From Mobiluncus massiliensis (GTDB lineage Bacteria; Actinomycetota; Actinomycetes; Actinomycetales; Actinomycetaceae): a stretch of DNA of 64,000 nt. The DNA is taken from positions 310,001-374,000 of the forward strand of contig NZ_OX458329.1 of NCBI RefSeq assembly GCF_949769255.1, given 5' to 3'. The notes under the pieces were generated by a model that searched no databases, had not been told where the DNA came from, and saw only the letters and a list, made by a program, of their open reading frames with translations. Positions within the stretch are counted from its first letter, which is position 1. Each line of letters opens with the position of its first letter. Shown here piece after piece: positions 54,159 to 63,307 of the stretch. The translations under genes and the position numbers were made by a program.

Positions 54159-56747
54159 CTAGTGCTTTTGGACTTTGCGCAAGGTGTTCAGCAAATCGAT
54201 TTTCTCGTCCCCGGAGGGATTGTCCGGCACTTCGGCAAAGAAAATCCGCATCGAGAACGGCGCCATCTTGGATCTCATGCCGCGCACGGTCACGGGCAGC
54301 TCGGAAATGACTTCCGCCAAACGGATTCCAGAACCCGGGGTGACCCCGACTTCCTCGGCAAACAGTGCGACCGGGTCGTTCGTGTCTTGATGCCGGGCAG
54401 AGGGCGCCGCAGAGTTTAAACCGGTCAACAGCTGCAGCTTTTCCCCCGCACTGCCTTCGCGGGCGCTCGGATCGGGCCAGGTGGAATCCCACACCAGCCG
54501 AAACACGCGGGAACGCGCCCGCGGGGGGTTAATCTGGACTTCGTCATTGGTCCCGTTAATCATGACCAGCAAATCCACGTCGTCCCAGGGTGCTCCGGAA
54601 CGTAGCATCTGGAGGACGCGGTTGGCGGGATCGTGCCAGGCGCCGGGGGTCAAATGTTCGCCTTCGCGGTTGTACCACGACAGGTCCTGGAGCTTATCCC
54701 CGGCCTGGGGCATCCCGGAGGCGAACTCATCGGGGCGCATGACCGGGTGCTCGGCGCGCAGATGCAGCAGGTAGCGGGCAGTTTCAAACAGCCCCTTTTG
54801 CCAAGGCTGCCAACGCCAATCCAACCAGGAAATCGGCCCGTCCTGGCAATAGGCGTTATTGTTGCCGTTCTGTGTGTTCCCAAACTCGTCCCCCGCCAAA
54901 ATCATGGGGGTGCCGGAGCTAATCGCCAGGGTGCCCCACAAGTTTCGCAAGGTTTTCAGCCGGTTTGTGGCGACTTTGACCATCTCGGTGCGGTTCAGCG
55001 GGTCGCCGTGGAAAGGTGTGGTGGGATCCATGCGGCTAAACCGGCGGGAGAAACCTTCGCCAGACTGCGGGTCGGGGCCGATTTCCGCGGCAGCGCTGGG
55101 TAGGTCCTCGTCCCCCAGTTCTTTGCCGCTCAGTACATGGCCTTCGTGACCGTGGTTCCACGAGTTATTGTTGTTCGTCCCGTCCCGGTTGCCTTCCAGG
55201 TTGGCTTCGTTGTGTTTATGGTCGAAAGTCACCAGGTCAGCCAGGGTAAAGCCGTCGTGGGCCGCGACAAAGTTGATGGACGCTCCCGGACCGCGGTTGT
55301 ATTCGGCGATGTTGGAGCCGTACAGGTCAGCCGACCCGGAGACGCGGGTGGCGAGCTCGTGCGGGCCGTGGGCGTGACGGCCGTGGGCCAGCGCCGCCGC
55401 GTCGGTGAGCCAAAAACCCCTGATGCCGTCGCGGTAGCGGTCGTTCCAGTCCGCAAAAGGCGAGGGGAAGTTCCCAGTTTGCCACCCGTTCGGACCCATG
55501 TCCCACGGCTCGGCAATGAGTTTGCAGCCAGCCAGAACCGGGTCGGTCGCCATGCCCACAAAAGAAGGATGGCGCAGGGCGTACTGTTCCCGGTTGCGCC
55601 CCAGCGTTACCCCCAAGTCAAAACGGAAACCGTCCACCCCGACTTCTCCGGCCCAATACCGTAGGGAATCCAACAGCAGCGCCACCGACTCGGTGGACGT
55701 GAAATCGACCGTATTACCGCAGCCGGTGAAGTCCACCATCTGGTTGGGGTAGCCGTGATTCCACACGTAATAACATTGCGGATCCAAGCCGCGCAAGCTG
55801 AGAGACGGCCCCAGGGTGCCGCCCTCGGCGGTATGGTTATAGACCACGTCCAACAGGATCTCGATACCGGCTTGGTGCAGCAGTGAGACCATGCCGCGGA
55901 CCTCGTCCAAGACGGCCTGGGGGCCTTGACGCTGGGCGGCTTCGGTCGCATAGGTCGGTTCGGGCGCGAAATAGCTCAGAGTCGAGTAGCCCCAATAGTT
56001 ACTCAGGTTACGTTCCGCCAGAAACGGTTCGGGCATCTTGGCGTGAATCGGCAGCAGCTCAATAGCGGTCACGCCCAAGTTTTTCAGGTAATCAATGGTG
56101 ACCGGGTTCGCCAAACCGGCGTAGGTACCCTGCAGTTCCGGGGGAATTCCGGGCAGTTGCCGGGTCAAACCTTTGACATGCGCTTCATAAATGACAGTGC
56201 GCCGCCAAGACGTGCGTGGCCGATCCGCTACCGGGAAAGAATGCGTGTTCACCACGACTGATAGTGCGTTGTAGTCCGCGGAATCCAACGGATCCATGGT
56301 GAGTTCGCGAGTCACGGGCTTTAGCTCGGCATCGACCTGATGGGCGTAAAGCTGCGGGCTGAGGACGGGGGGCTGCGTAATCGCTTTCGCGTAGGGGTCG
56401 AGCAGGACCTTTTGCGGGTTATAGAACACTCCCGCGTCGGGATCCCACGGCCCATAAGCCCGATATCCGTATACCTGGCCGGGACGTACGCCGCGAATGT
56501 TACCGTGCCAAATCCCGCGGAACGGACCGTGCAGCCGAATCCGGCGTTCGGACTGGTAGCGCCCATTTTCGTCCGGGGAGTCGAACAGGCACACCTCTAC
56601 CGCTGTGGCTTGGTGAGAATAAACGGAAAAGGCGACCCCGGATTCTGTAATAGTGGGTCCCAAGTGGTGTGGGTCGAGTTTCGGTTCCTCCGCGACCACG
56701 TCAGTGGGAGCAAATGTCGGTGTCATCCCCTTCTTCTCGACAGTCAT
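54159..56747 (-). CDS. glgX: Glycogen debranching enzyme GlgX
   Basis: An 862-residue GH13_11 isoamylase-type enzyme that removes short alpha-1,6 branches during glycogen breakdown. A CBM48 domain (about 25-130) precedes the barrel. The nucleophile is Asp in VDGFRFDLGVTLG, the acid/base is Glu in KLIAEPWDMGPNGWQ, and the third acidic residue is in FVAAHDGFTL. SYFAPEP and LDVVYNHTAEG are further family motifs. It is longer than E. coli GlgX through an extended C-terminus. The ATG at 56747 has no clear ribosome site; a second ATG seven codons on follows AAGAAGGGG. It completes the glycogen set with glgE and glgB near 2-7 kb. Confidence 0.95.
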   Translation of the reverse strand: MTVEKKGMTPTFAPTDVVAEEPKLDPHHLGPTITESGVAFSVYSHQATAVEVCLFDSPDENGRYQSERRIRLHGPFRGIWHGNIRGVRPGQVYGYRAYGPWDPDAGVFYNPQKVLLDPYAKAITQPPVLSPQLYAHQVDAELKPVTRELTMDPLDSADYNALSVVVNTHSFPVADRPRTSWRRTVIYEAHVKGLTRQLPGIPPELQGTYAGLANPVTIDYLKNLGVTAIELLPIHAKMPEPFLAERNLSNYWGYSTLSYFAPEPTYATEAAQRQGPQAVLDEVRGMVSLLHQAGIEILLDVVYNHTAEGGTLGPSLSLRGLDPQCYYVWNHGYPNQMVDFTGCGNTVDFTSTESVALLLDSLRYWAGEVGVDGFRFDLGVTLGRNREQYALRHPSFVGMATDPVLAGCKLIAEPWDMGPNGWQTGNFPSPFADWNDRYRDGIRGFWLTDAAALAHGRHAHGPHELATRVSGSADLYGSNIAEYNRGPGASINFVAAHDGFTLADLVTFDHKHNEANLEGNRDGTNNNNSWNHGHEGHVLSGKELGDEDLPSAAAEIGPDPQSGEGFSRRFSRMDPTTPFHGDPLNRTEMVKVATNRLKTLRNLWGTLAISSGTPMILAGDEFGNTQNGNNNAYCQDGPISWLDWRWQPWQKGLFETARYLLHLRAEHPVMRPDEFASGMPQAGDKLQDLSWYNREGEHLTPGAWHDPANRVLQMLRSGAPWDDVDLLVMINGTNDEVQINPPRARSRVFRLVWDSTWPDPSAREGSAGEKLQLLTGLNSAAPSARHQDTNDPVALFAEEVGVTPGSGIRLAEVISELPVTVRGMRSKMAPFSMRIFFAEVPDNPSGDEKIDLLNTLRKVQKH

Positions 56748-56897
56748 AGGTTCGACATTACCGGGAAAACGTCTCGCGTGCCGGACTTTATGAGCTTCGC
56801 CTAACTTGTGGCGGGTAATTCTGGCTTTTTCCGGTCGCGAGTTCTCCGTGGTCGCCCGATTTCAGTCACTGACGTTTTTCGTAAATGAGTTCCGGGG

Positions 56898-58112
56898 TCA
56901 CAAGTGTGGTCCGCTGTCGGTAGCGGTGATGGTCGCCTGGGCGATGACTCGGTCTCCCTGGGGACTGTCCTGGTAAAGCACCAGAGACTGGCCCGGCGCC
57001 ACTCCGGTAACCTCATCGGTGGGCTGTAGCGCCACTCGCAGTTCGGTGCCGCCATCTCCGGTTTCCAGATACACGCCCTGCGGGGTGACGGGTTTGCCGT
57101 GGGCACGGAACTGGATAGTCAATCCGGCCGGGTCCAACTGACCCTCACCAGTTGCGCTGAGCCCCAGACTGGTGGGGTCTATCAGCCAGTTCACCACCGG
57201 CCCGGCGTGAATTTCCGTGACGGTCAGCGCCTGGCGGGGAGCCACAAACACAGTGTTCGTTTCCGGATCTGTACCCTGTACGTAGCGAGGAGCGCCGTCC
57301 GCGTGAGGCCGGGGAATGTGCAGGCCGCGGCGCTGGCCGACCGTGTATTGGAAAGCGCCGTCATGCGAGCCGACCACCGCTCCGTCCTCGTCCACAATGG
57401 GACCCGGCGCCGCCCCGATACAGCCGCGCAAAAATCCGCGCGTATCCCCGTCCGGGAGGAAACAAATGTCGAAAGAATCCCGTTTGCCGGCCACCGGAAT
57501 CCCCAGCGCTTGAGCTTCAGCGCGGGTGGCGGCCTTGTCCGTCACGTCTCCCAGCGGGAACACGGCTCGTGCCAATGCTGCGGCTCGCGCTCCTGCTAAA
57601 ACGTAACTTTGGTCCTTGCCCATCGCCGACCCGCGCAGCAGGGCAAAGTCCGGGAACACGCCGTCCGCACCGGTCTGGGGAACTCCCGCCGGAATCAACC
57701 CTGCCTGGCCGGGACGCCACAGTCGGGCGTAGTGGCCGGTCGCGACGTAATCGAATCCCTCTCGCAGAGCGCGTTCGATGACGTAACCGAACTTGATGAA
57801 ACGGTTGCAATGCACGCACGGATTCGGGGTCAGCCCCTCGCGGTAAGCCTGCACAAACGAATCCATCACGACCCGGTTGAACCGCTCGGCCAAGTCCCAC
57901 ACCTGCAGCTCGACCCCCAGGAAATCCGCGACACGGCGCGCATCAGCCAGGGCATCGACCGGCTCGGCAAAAGCGGCAGGACGCGACCACGGGCGGGAGG
58001 GGGACTCCAACTGCATAAAGAAGCCCGAAACTTCGTGACCGGCCGCTTGCAAGCGTGCGGTCGCCACGGCGGAATCCACCCCGCCGGATAATCCCATTAA
58101 AATTTTCGCCAA
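56898..58112 (-). CDS. mnmA: tRNA-specific 2-thiouridylase MnmA
   Basis: A 404-residue enzyme that 2-thiolates U34 of tRNA-Lys, Glu and Gln. The PP-loop is GLSGGVDSAVA at the N-terminus. The first catalytic Cys is in NPCVHCNRFIKFG and the second in FDICFLPDGDTRGFL; the C-terminal beta barrel follows YTVGQRRGL. The TTG at 58112 is chosen because GAGGAGG lies eight bases upstream and gives the usual short N-terminus (AKILMGLSGG). An in-frame GTG at 58136 is the alternative. It is divergent from the recombinase gene, with both promoters within about 100 bases. Confidence 0.95.
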   Translation of the reverse strand: MAKILMGLSGGVDSAVATARLQAAGHEVSGFFMQLESPSRPWSRPAAFAEPVDALADARRVADFLGVELQVWDLAERFNRVVMDSFVQAYREGLTPNPCVHCNRFIKFGYVIERALREGFDYVATGHYARLWRPGQAGLIPAGVPQTGADGVFPDFALLRGSAMGKDQSYVLAGARAAALARAVFPLGDVTDKAATRAEAQALGIPVAGKRDSFDICFLPDGDTRGFLRGCIGAAPGPIVDEDGAVVGSHDGAFQYTVGQRRGLHIPRPHADGAPRYVQGTDPETNTVFVAPRQALTVTEIHAGPVVNWLIDPTSLGLSATGEGQLDPAGLTIQFRAHGKPVTPQGVYLETGDGGTELRVALQPTDEVTGVAPGQSLVLYQDSPQGDRVIAQATITATDSGPHL

Positions 58113-58212
58113 GTTTTTCCTCCTCAGTGACCTCACATTCTACCGTTTCCCATTGTGCTGGCTCCCGCCAGCCCCGAGACCTCGGGAATTTGCCTACTTG
58201 AAAGGGAAAACA

Positions 58213-59358
58213 ATGGAAGAACTGACAACCACCGACCCCCGCGCTGACTTCGAACCGCGCACTTTCGCCGATTTCGGCCGGATTTGGCTGGAAAGCCGGG
58301 TCGACCTCAAGCCGACCACACGGGCAAGTTATCGTTCGATGCTAAACACGGTCAACCTGGAATTCGGGGAACAGGCTCCGAACCAGGTCAGCTACCTGCA
58401 GGTCGTCTCCTGGGTCGCGAAGCTCGCTCAACAGGGCGTCAGCCCTACCGGGGTGCGTCAGGCTTATCAAATCGTGGGGCAGGTGCTGGCCTTGGCCAAC
58501 CGGTTGGGGGCCATCGAAAGCAACGTGGCGGCCGGGGTGCCGCTGCCGACTGTGTGCCGCACCGGACGCCACCGTTACTTGACCGTGCTGCAGCTGGAAT
58601 CCCTGGCTTTAGAGATTGGGTGGTGGCGGTTGACCCGCGAACCTGCGGGGGTTATTTTGCCCGGCGGTTTGGGGCAGAATGTGGTGTTTTTGCGCAAGAA
58701 GGGTCGCGGCGGGTACCTGACTCGGCGCAAGTCTCGGGCGGGGTCGATAGACACGGGGTTGGCCTCGCTGGCTCGGTCGCGCGGTGGGCAAACCCCTGCG
58801 CCGGGCGGCAACCAACTGGAAATTTTGGTGCGTTTGCTGGGGTACACCGGTTTACGTATCGGGGAAGCCCTGGCGTTGACCCCTGCTGCGGTCGACTTGG
58901 AACGCCGCGTGATTCGGATTGAACGGGCGGTGTCGGAGGTGTCGGGGCGGCAAGTATTCGGCACTCCCAAGAACGGGCGCACCCGGGTCGTGCCGATACC
59001 GGATTTCTTACGACGCGACTTGCGGGTATTGACCCGGGCGGCGTGCGGAGGCGACGATTTCCTGTTCGCCACGAAACACGGCACCCCCCTGCGGGCCTCC
59101 AACCTGCGCTTACACTTCGATATGGCGGCTCTCGCGGTCGGACAGGCCGGACTGCACATACACGACCTGCGCCACACCGCCGCCACTTTGGCCGTGTCGG
59201 CGGGAGCTAACGTGAAAGCGGTGCAGCGCATGCTGGGGCATTCCTCGGCTTCGCTGACCCTCGATGTCTATGCGGACTTATTTGAACCGGACTTGGGCGA
59301 TGTCGCCGGGGCGTTGAGCCGGATGCGGCAAACGACTCTGCGCCGGGCTGCCGCCTAG
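58213..59358 (+). CDS. Tyrosine-type site-specific recombinase (integrase)
   Basis: A 381-residue recombinase. The N-terminal SAM-like core-binding domain (ADFGRIWLESRVDLKPTTRAS) is followed by the catalytic domain with Arg I in GLRIGEALAL, Lys in TPKNGRTRVVPI, HxxR in HDLRHTAATLAV, His in LGHSSASLTLDVY and the tyrosine in the same helix, all present. A 70-residue basic, Gly-rich insert (about 130-200) lies before Arg I and is unusual. The ATG at 58213 follows AAAGGG. It lies next to mnmA with no other mobile genes nearby, so it may be a resident recombinase; its target is unknown. Confidence 0.9.
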   Translation: MEELTTTDPRADFEPRTFADFGRIWLESRVDLKPTTRASYRSMLNTVNLEFGEQAPNQVSYLQVVSWVAKLAQQGVSPTGVRQAYQIVGQVLALANRLGAIESNVAAGVPLPTVCRTGRHRYLTVLQLESLALEIGWWRLTREPAGVILPGGLGQNVVFLRKKGRGGYLTRRKSRAGSIDTGLASLARSRGGQTPAPGGNQLEILVRLLGYTGLRIGEALALTPAAVDLERRVIRIERAVSEVSGRQVFGTPKNGRTRVVPIPDFLRRDLRVLTRAACGGDDFLFATKHGTPLRASNLRLHFDMAALAVGQAGLHIHDLRHTAATLAVSAGANVKAVQRMLGHSSASLTLDVYADLFEPDLGDVAGALSRMRQTTLRRAAA

Positions 59359-59368
59359 TGCGAACGAG

Positions 59369-59605
59369 TTATTCACATGGCCTGTGGAAAAAATGTGGAT
59401 GAAGGAGTGTCCGGCGGAAAAGTGCAGGTAAACTCCAGGTTAATAAAGGGGTGAAAAAATGGCGTAATTTCAGGCGAATTGCTGCAAAGACCCAGTTCAA
59501 AGCTGTGACGGCGGCGACGGGTTTGTTGATACAAACCGATTCGCGATTTCTCCGGCAAACCCTGCAAAGCTGTCCCCAACACCTGTGGATAACTTGTGGA
59601 AACTG
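59369..59605. promoter_or_regulatory. Intergenic cluster of DnaA-box-like sequences
   Basis: Within the 306 bases after the recombinase gene are TTATTCACA (59369), TGTGGAAAA (59383), TGTGGATGA (59394), the consensus TGTGGATAA (59584) and TGTGGAAAC (about 59596). No gene lies here. Confidence 0.4.
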
Positions 59606-59664
59606 TGCGCAGGGGAGCGGGTTTTCGTCCCGTTTACCTACGCTGGCTTTGATAGGCTGAAGCC

Positions 59665-59991
59665 ATGAACGAACCTTTGGCGGGCACCAGCGGGCTGCCT
59701 GATGATCAGCCGGTGACCGGAGAGTGTCCCGAGCATGGCGCGGATAGCCTGCCGGGGCGGCCCTCTACCAGCCGTGAAGAATACAACCGTGTCGTCTTCC
59801 TGGCGCGGGTCGTGTTGGGATTCACGGTAGTGGCGGCGGCGACGTTGATAGTCATTGCTCTCACGGCGCACCGGGACTATCCCTCCATTGTGGTCAGTAT
59901 CGTGATGGTGGCGGCGGCCGTGTTCTATTACGTCAGGACGACCCGTGCGGTGAAGCGGGATCTCGATGCCGGCCCTGAACTGGGGGAATAG
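59665..59991 (+). CDS. Small two-span membrane protein, unknown function
   Basis: A 108-residue protein. A hydrophilic N-terminal 42 residues is followed by two hydrophobic helices (FLARVVLGFTVVAAATLIV and VVSIVMVAAAVFYYV) and a short charged tail. No family is recognised; similar small proteins often sit next to aspC-secE in actinobacteria. It precedes the aminotransferase gene by 93 bases. Confidence 0.65.
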   Translation: MNEPLAGTSGLPDDQPVTGECPEHGADSLPGRPSTSREEYNRVVFLARVVLGFTVVAAATLIVIALTAHRDYPSIVVSIVMVAAAVFYYVRTTRAVKRDLDAGPELGE

Positions 59992-60084
59992 GTTTTTTCG
60001 CGGCCGCGGCCGTCCTGTGGCCCACCTCGGCTGGACCCGACGAAAACGGTGCGCTGCCCTGGCGAAAAGTGCAAGAATGGGGGC

Positions 60085-61290
60085 ATGAGTAAAAATCGTG
60101 TTTCTGCGCGCCTTGCCGCCATTGCCCCGTCCGCGACCCTCGCTGTCGATAGTAAAGCGAAAGAACTGAAAGCTGCCGGAAAGCCGGTCATCGGCTTCGG
60201 CGCTGGTGAACCGGATTTCCCGACCCCCGATTACATAGTGGAAGCCGCCGTGGCGGCCTGTAAAGACCCCGCGAACCACCACTACACCCAAGGCAAAGGG
60301 ATGCTGGTCACCCGCGAAGCGATCGCCGCCAAGACCTTGCGCGACTCCGGCTACGAAATCGACCCGAACAACGTCATCGTCACCAACGGCGGGAAGCAAT
60401 CCGTGTTCCAGGCTTTTGCCGCCACCGTTGACCCCGGTGACGAAGTGCTGCTGCCGGCACCCTATTGGACCACCTACCCCGAAGCGATTCGCCTAGCTGG
60501 CGGCGTTCCGGTGGAAGTTTTCGCCGGTGCTGACCGGGACTACAAAGTCACCCCGGAGGACCTGGAGGCGAAACGCAGCGAGCGGACCAAAGTTCTGCTG
60601 ATGTGCTCGCCGTCCAACCCGACCGGCACGGTCTACACCCCCGAGGAGCTGACCGCCATCGGCCAGTGGGCTGTGGAAAAGGGCGTGTGGGTCATCAGCG
60701 ATGAGATTTATGAACACCTGCTCTATGACGACGCTAAGCCTGCTCACATTCTGAAGCTGGTTCCGGAACTGGCGGACACCTGCGTCATTGTCAACGGCGT
60801 GGCGAAGTCCTACGCCATGACCGGGTGGCGTCTGGGCTGGATGAACGGCCCGACTGATGTCATCAAGGCCGCCACGAACTTCCAGTCCCACCTGACTTCC
60901 AACGTGTGCAACATTGCCCAGCGGGCCGCCATCGCGGCGTTGAACGGGCCGCTGGATGCGGTGGAACAGATGCGTCAAGCCTTTGACCAGCGTCGTCAGA
61001 CCATCGTGCGGATGTTGCGTGAGATTGACGGTTTGCAGGTACCGGTGCCACGCGGCGCGTTCTATGTGTATCCCGACGTCACGGGGTTGTTTGGGCGTAG
61101 CTTGGATGGGGAGCGTATCGAGTCCTCCTCCCAGCTGGCGGCCATGATTTTGGACAAGGCCGAAGTTGCGGTCGTTCCCGGTGAGGCTTTCGGCCCCAGC
61201 GGCTTTATCCGCATGTCCTATGCTCTTTCCGATGCTGACCTGGTTGAAGGGGTTGGCCGGGTGCAGGATTTGCTGGCAAAAGTGAAGTAG
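60085..61290 (+). CDS. aspC: PLP-dependent aspartate-type aminotransferase
   Basis: A 401-residue class I aminotransferase (fold type I). The PLP lysine is in [14 protein letters not shown], the phosphate-binding region is [16 protein letters not shown] and SDEIYEHL are the conserved Asn and Asp/Tyr motifs, and [10 protein letters not shown] holds the substrate-carboxylate Arg. The start is ATG 60085 next to GGGGG. In actinobacteria this gene regularly precedes tRNA-Trp, secE and nusG. It probably transfers amino groups between aspartate and 2-oxoglutarate; substrate range cannot be read from sequence. Confidence 0.92.
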   Translation: MSKNRVSARLAAIAPSATLAVDSKAKELKAAGKPVIGFGAGEPDFPTPDYIVEAAVAACKDPANHHYTQGKGMLVTREAIAAKTLRDSGYEIDPNNVIVTNGGKQSVFQAFAATVDPGDEVLLPAPYWTTYPEAIRLAGGVPVEVFAGADRDYKVTPEDLEAKRSERTKVLLMCSPSNPTGTVYTPEELTAIGQWAVEKGVWVISDEIYEHLLYDDAKPAHILKLVPELADTCVIVNGVAKSYAMTGWRLGWMNGPTDVIKAATNFQSHLTSNVCNIAQRAAIAALNGPLDAVEQMRQAFDQRRQTIVRMLREIDGLQVPVPRGAFYVYPDVTGLFGRSLDGERIESSSQLAAMILDKAEVAVVPGEAFGPSGFIRMSYALSDADLVEGVGRVQDLLAKVK

Positions 61291-61301
61291 ATTTTGGATT
61301 T

Positions 61302-61345
61302 CACCGGGGGCGGCGCGTTGGGGTGTTGCCCCCGGTGAAATGTTT
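61302..61345 (+). terminator. Terminator after the aminotransferase
   Basis: CACCGGGGGC pairs with GCCCCCGGTG (61328-61337), followed by AAATGTTTT. Confidence 0.75.
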
Positions 61346-61448
61346 TAATCCGGCTCGGTATTAGCGCGCTTGAAAGTTATGGCAGATTTGCCTTATCATT
61401 GAGGACGCTGCGTTTTTCGTTTCCGCCCTGCGGGGCTTACGCAAAACT

Positions 61449-61524
61449 AGGGAAGTGGCGCAATTGGTAGCGCAACGGTCTCCAAAACCGTAGGTTGCAG
61501 GTTCGAGTCCTGTCTTCCCTGCCA
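61449..61524 (+). tRNA. tRNA-Trp (anticodon CCA)
   Basis: Acceptor AGGGAAG/CTTCCCT, D arm GCGCAATTGGTAGCGC, anticodon loop CTCCAAA, T arm GCAGGTTCGAGTCCTGT. Discriminator G at 61521; CCA is encoded at 61522-61524, unlike the other tRNAs in the window. Confidence 0.95.
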
Positions 61525-61544
61525 CTTGGCTCATACAGTTTCCA

Positions 61545-62819
61545 ATGTTTCCGGGAGTGTCTGTGTACCGAAGCCGACCCAGTACCGCCCTGTTCCTGCT
61601 GATGTTCCTGGCGGGAATCGTCGCGCTGGTTGCGGTCGCGGCAGATATCGGATCCGTGAACCAACACCACACACCGGCTCCAGTGACCTCAACCGTACCC
61701 CGCACTGCTGAGCCTCTCGCCCCAACCACCCTAACTGTGGCGATGACCGGGGACATTTTGAGCCACGGTTGGGTCACGGCCGCGTCTCGAGAGTCGGACG
61801 GACAGTATCACCTAGAGAAACTGCTGGCAGAGGTGAAACCCTACCTGGAACGCGCCGACCTGGCCTTGTGCCATCAAGAAATTCCCTACGGAAAACCCGG
61901 ACAAGCCCCCCACGGCTACCCGATTTTCAACGCCCCGATGGACTGGGCGAACGGCCTGGTCCAGGTCGGTTATGACGGCTGTTCCACGGCGTCGAACCAC
62001 AGTTGGGACCAAGGAACTGCGGGTATCACCCACACTTTGGAAGTGCTGCAAAACGCCGGGCTGGGGACGTCCGGGACCCGCGCGAATGCCGAGCAAACCC
62101 CTTGGCAAATGTATGAAATTCACAAGGCGGGACGCGCCGTACACGTGGCGCACTTGTCTTTTACGTACGGGCTGAATTTTGAATCCGTGCCGGAAGTGGA
62201 CCGCCACCCTTACCTGGTGGAAATCAACGATGTTGAGCAAATCATCGAGTATGCTCGGCAAGCCCGTCAGGCCGGGGCGGACATCGTGATTGTCAGTCCC
62301 CACGGCGGCAGCGAATACGTCTATGAACCCCAGCCCCAACAGCGGCAATGGGCACAGGCTCTGGCGCAATCCGGGGTCGTGGACGCCTATGTCGGCCACC
62401 ACGCCCACGTTCCCCAGCGGATTACTCTCACGCCCGGGGGAGTGCACGGCGCCGGGATGTGGACCTATTTCGGCACCGGAAACCTGCTGACCAGCCAAAC
62501 CCCCGATATGGGAATCGGCACTCAGATTGAGTCGATTGCGTGGCTGAGCTTTGATATCACCGGGCCGGAGAAACACCCGCAGGTCACTCTCAGCCAAGCG
62601 GCGTGGGTCCCGGTCGTGCTGGACCGCAGCCGATTCCACGCGGTTCCCGTTCACGATTTCGATGGCGGAGCCACCCCGCCCGGCTCGCGTCTCGATGCTG
62701 CTACCGTCCAGCGCTACCATGAGGAACTGGTGAAAGTTATGGGAACTGAGGCGACAGAGCTGCAGTCCCCGCCTCCGGCTCCGGCTGAGCCCGCTGTCGT
62801 GACGGTTTTGCCGCGTTAG
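61545..62819 (+). CDS. CapA-like metallophosphatase-fold exported protein
   Basis: A 424-residue protein with an N-terminal membrane anchor or signal (FLLMFLAGIVALVAVAADI) and a Pro/Thr linker. The CapA/PgsA fold follows: MTGDILSHG, NAPMDWANGLVQVGYDGCSTASNHSWDQG (family ASNH(A/S)xDxG site), IVIVSPHGGSEY and YVGHHAHVPQRI. CapA proteins take part in poly-gamma-glutamate export or act on wall polymers, but no capB/capC genes are near. The ATG at 61545 lies 20 bases after tRNA-Trp; a GTG at 61557 is possible. Confidence 0.85.
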   Translation: MFPGVSVYRSRPSTALFLLMFLAGIVALVAVAADIGSVNQHHTPAPVTSTVPRTAEPLAPTTLTVAMTGDILSHGWVTAASRESDGQYHLEKLLAEVKPYLERADLALCHQEIPYGKPGQAPHGYPIFNAPMDWANGLVQVGYDGCSTASNHSWDQGTAGITHTLEVLQNAGLGTSGTRANAEQTPWQMYEIHKAGRAVHVAHLSFTYGLNFESVPEVDRHPYLVEINDVEQIIEYARQARQAGADIVIVSPHGGSEYVYEPQPQQRQWAQALAQSGVVDAYVGHHAHVPQRITLTPGGVHGAGMWTYFGTGNLLTSQTPDMGIGTQIESIAWLSFDITGPEKHPQVTLSQAAWVPVVLDRSRFHAVPVHDFDGGATPPGSRLDAATVQRYHEELVKVMGTEATELQSPPPAPAEPAVVTVLPR

Positions 62820-62918
62820 ACGCCGCCGGGCCGGCCGCGGGTCAGCCTCGCACGAGCCGCGTAACAGCCGCGGACCGGCCGCGGACGATTGGCTTTAGGT
62901 ACGGTTTTCTACTATGAT

Positions 62919-62948
62919 TTGACACATCCCCCCGTTAATTTGTTTAGG
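62919..62948 (+). promoter_or_regulatory. Candidate promoter of secE-nusG
   Basis: TTGACA at 62919 and TTTAGG at 62943 with an 18-base spacer. The -35 is consensus but the -10 is weak. Confidence 0.45.
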
Positions 62949-62999
62949 GTGAAGTGTGCCCGCGGCGGGGAAAGAAATTGCCTACAGGAGGAACAAATA

Positions 63000-63260
63000 A
63001 TGGCAGAAACCGAAGGTGCCATTCAGCCGGCGAAAAAAGCCGAAGCTACCCCTAGCGCTGATCAGGAACTTGGTTTTTTCGCGCGTATCATGCAGTTTTT
63101 CCGCCAAGTCGTGGATGAGATGAAAAAAGTTGTCTATCCCACCAGAGAAGAACTGTGGCGCTACTTCTTGGTCGTGATTGTTTTCGTGGCGATCATCATG
63201 ACCGCGGTCGGGTTGATGGATTTGGGCTTCGGAGCCCTGACCGACCTTATCTTTAGCTAG
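63000..63260 (+). CDS. secE: Preprotein translocase subunit SecE
   Basis: An 86-residue single-span protein of the SecYEG channel. The charged N-terminus is followed by FFRQVVDEMKKVVYPTREEL (conserved amphipathic helix) and one membrane helix (YFLVVIVFVAIIMTAVGL). The ATG at 63000 follows CAGGAGGAACAAATA. It stands directly before nusG, the standard order, and would export the CWBR2 proteins. Confidence 0.96.
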   Translation: MAETEGAIQPAKKAEATPSADQELGFFARIMQFFRQVVDEMKKVVYPTREELWRYFLVVIVFVAIIMTAVGLMDLGFGALTDLIFS

Positions 63261-63307
63261 GCCTCTTTGGTCTTTTCAACATCATCGCCCCACGAGGAAT
63301 ATCAGTA

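Noticed and set aside
59369..59605. Chromosomal replication origin
   Set aside because: DnaA-like boxes are present but dnaA, dnaN, rpmH and an obvious AT-rich unwinding stretch are not in the window.
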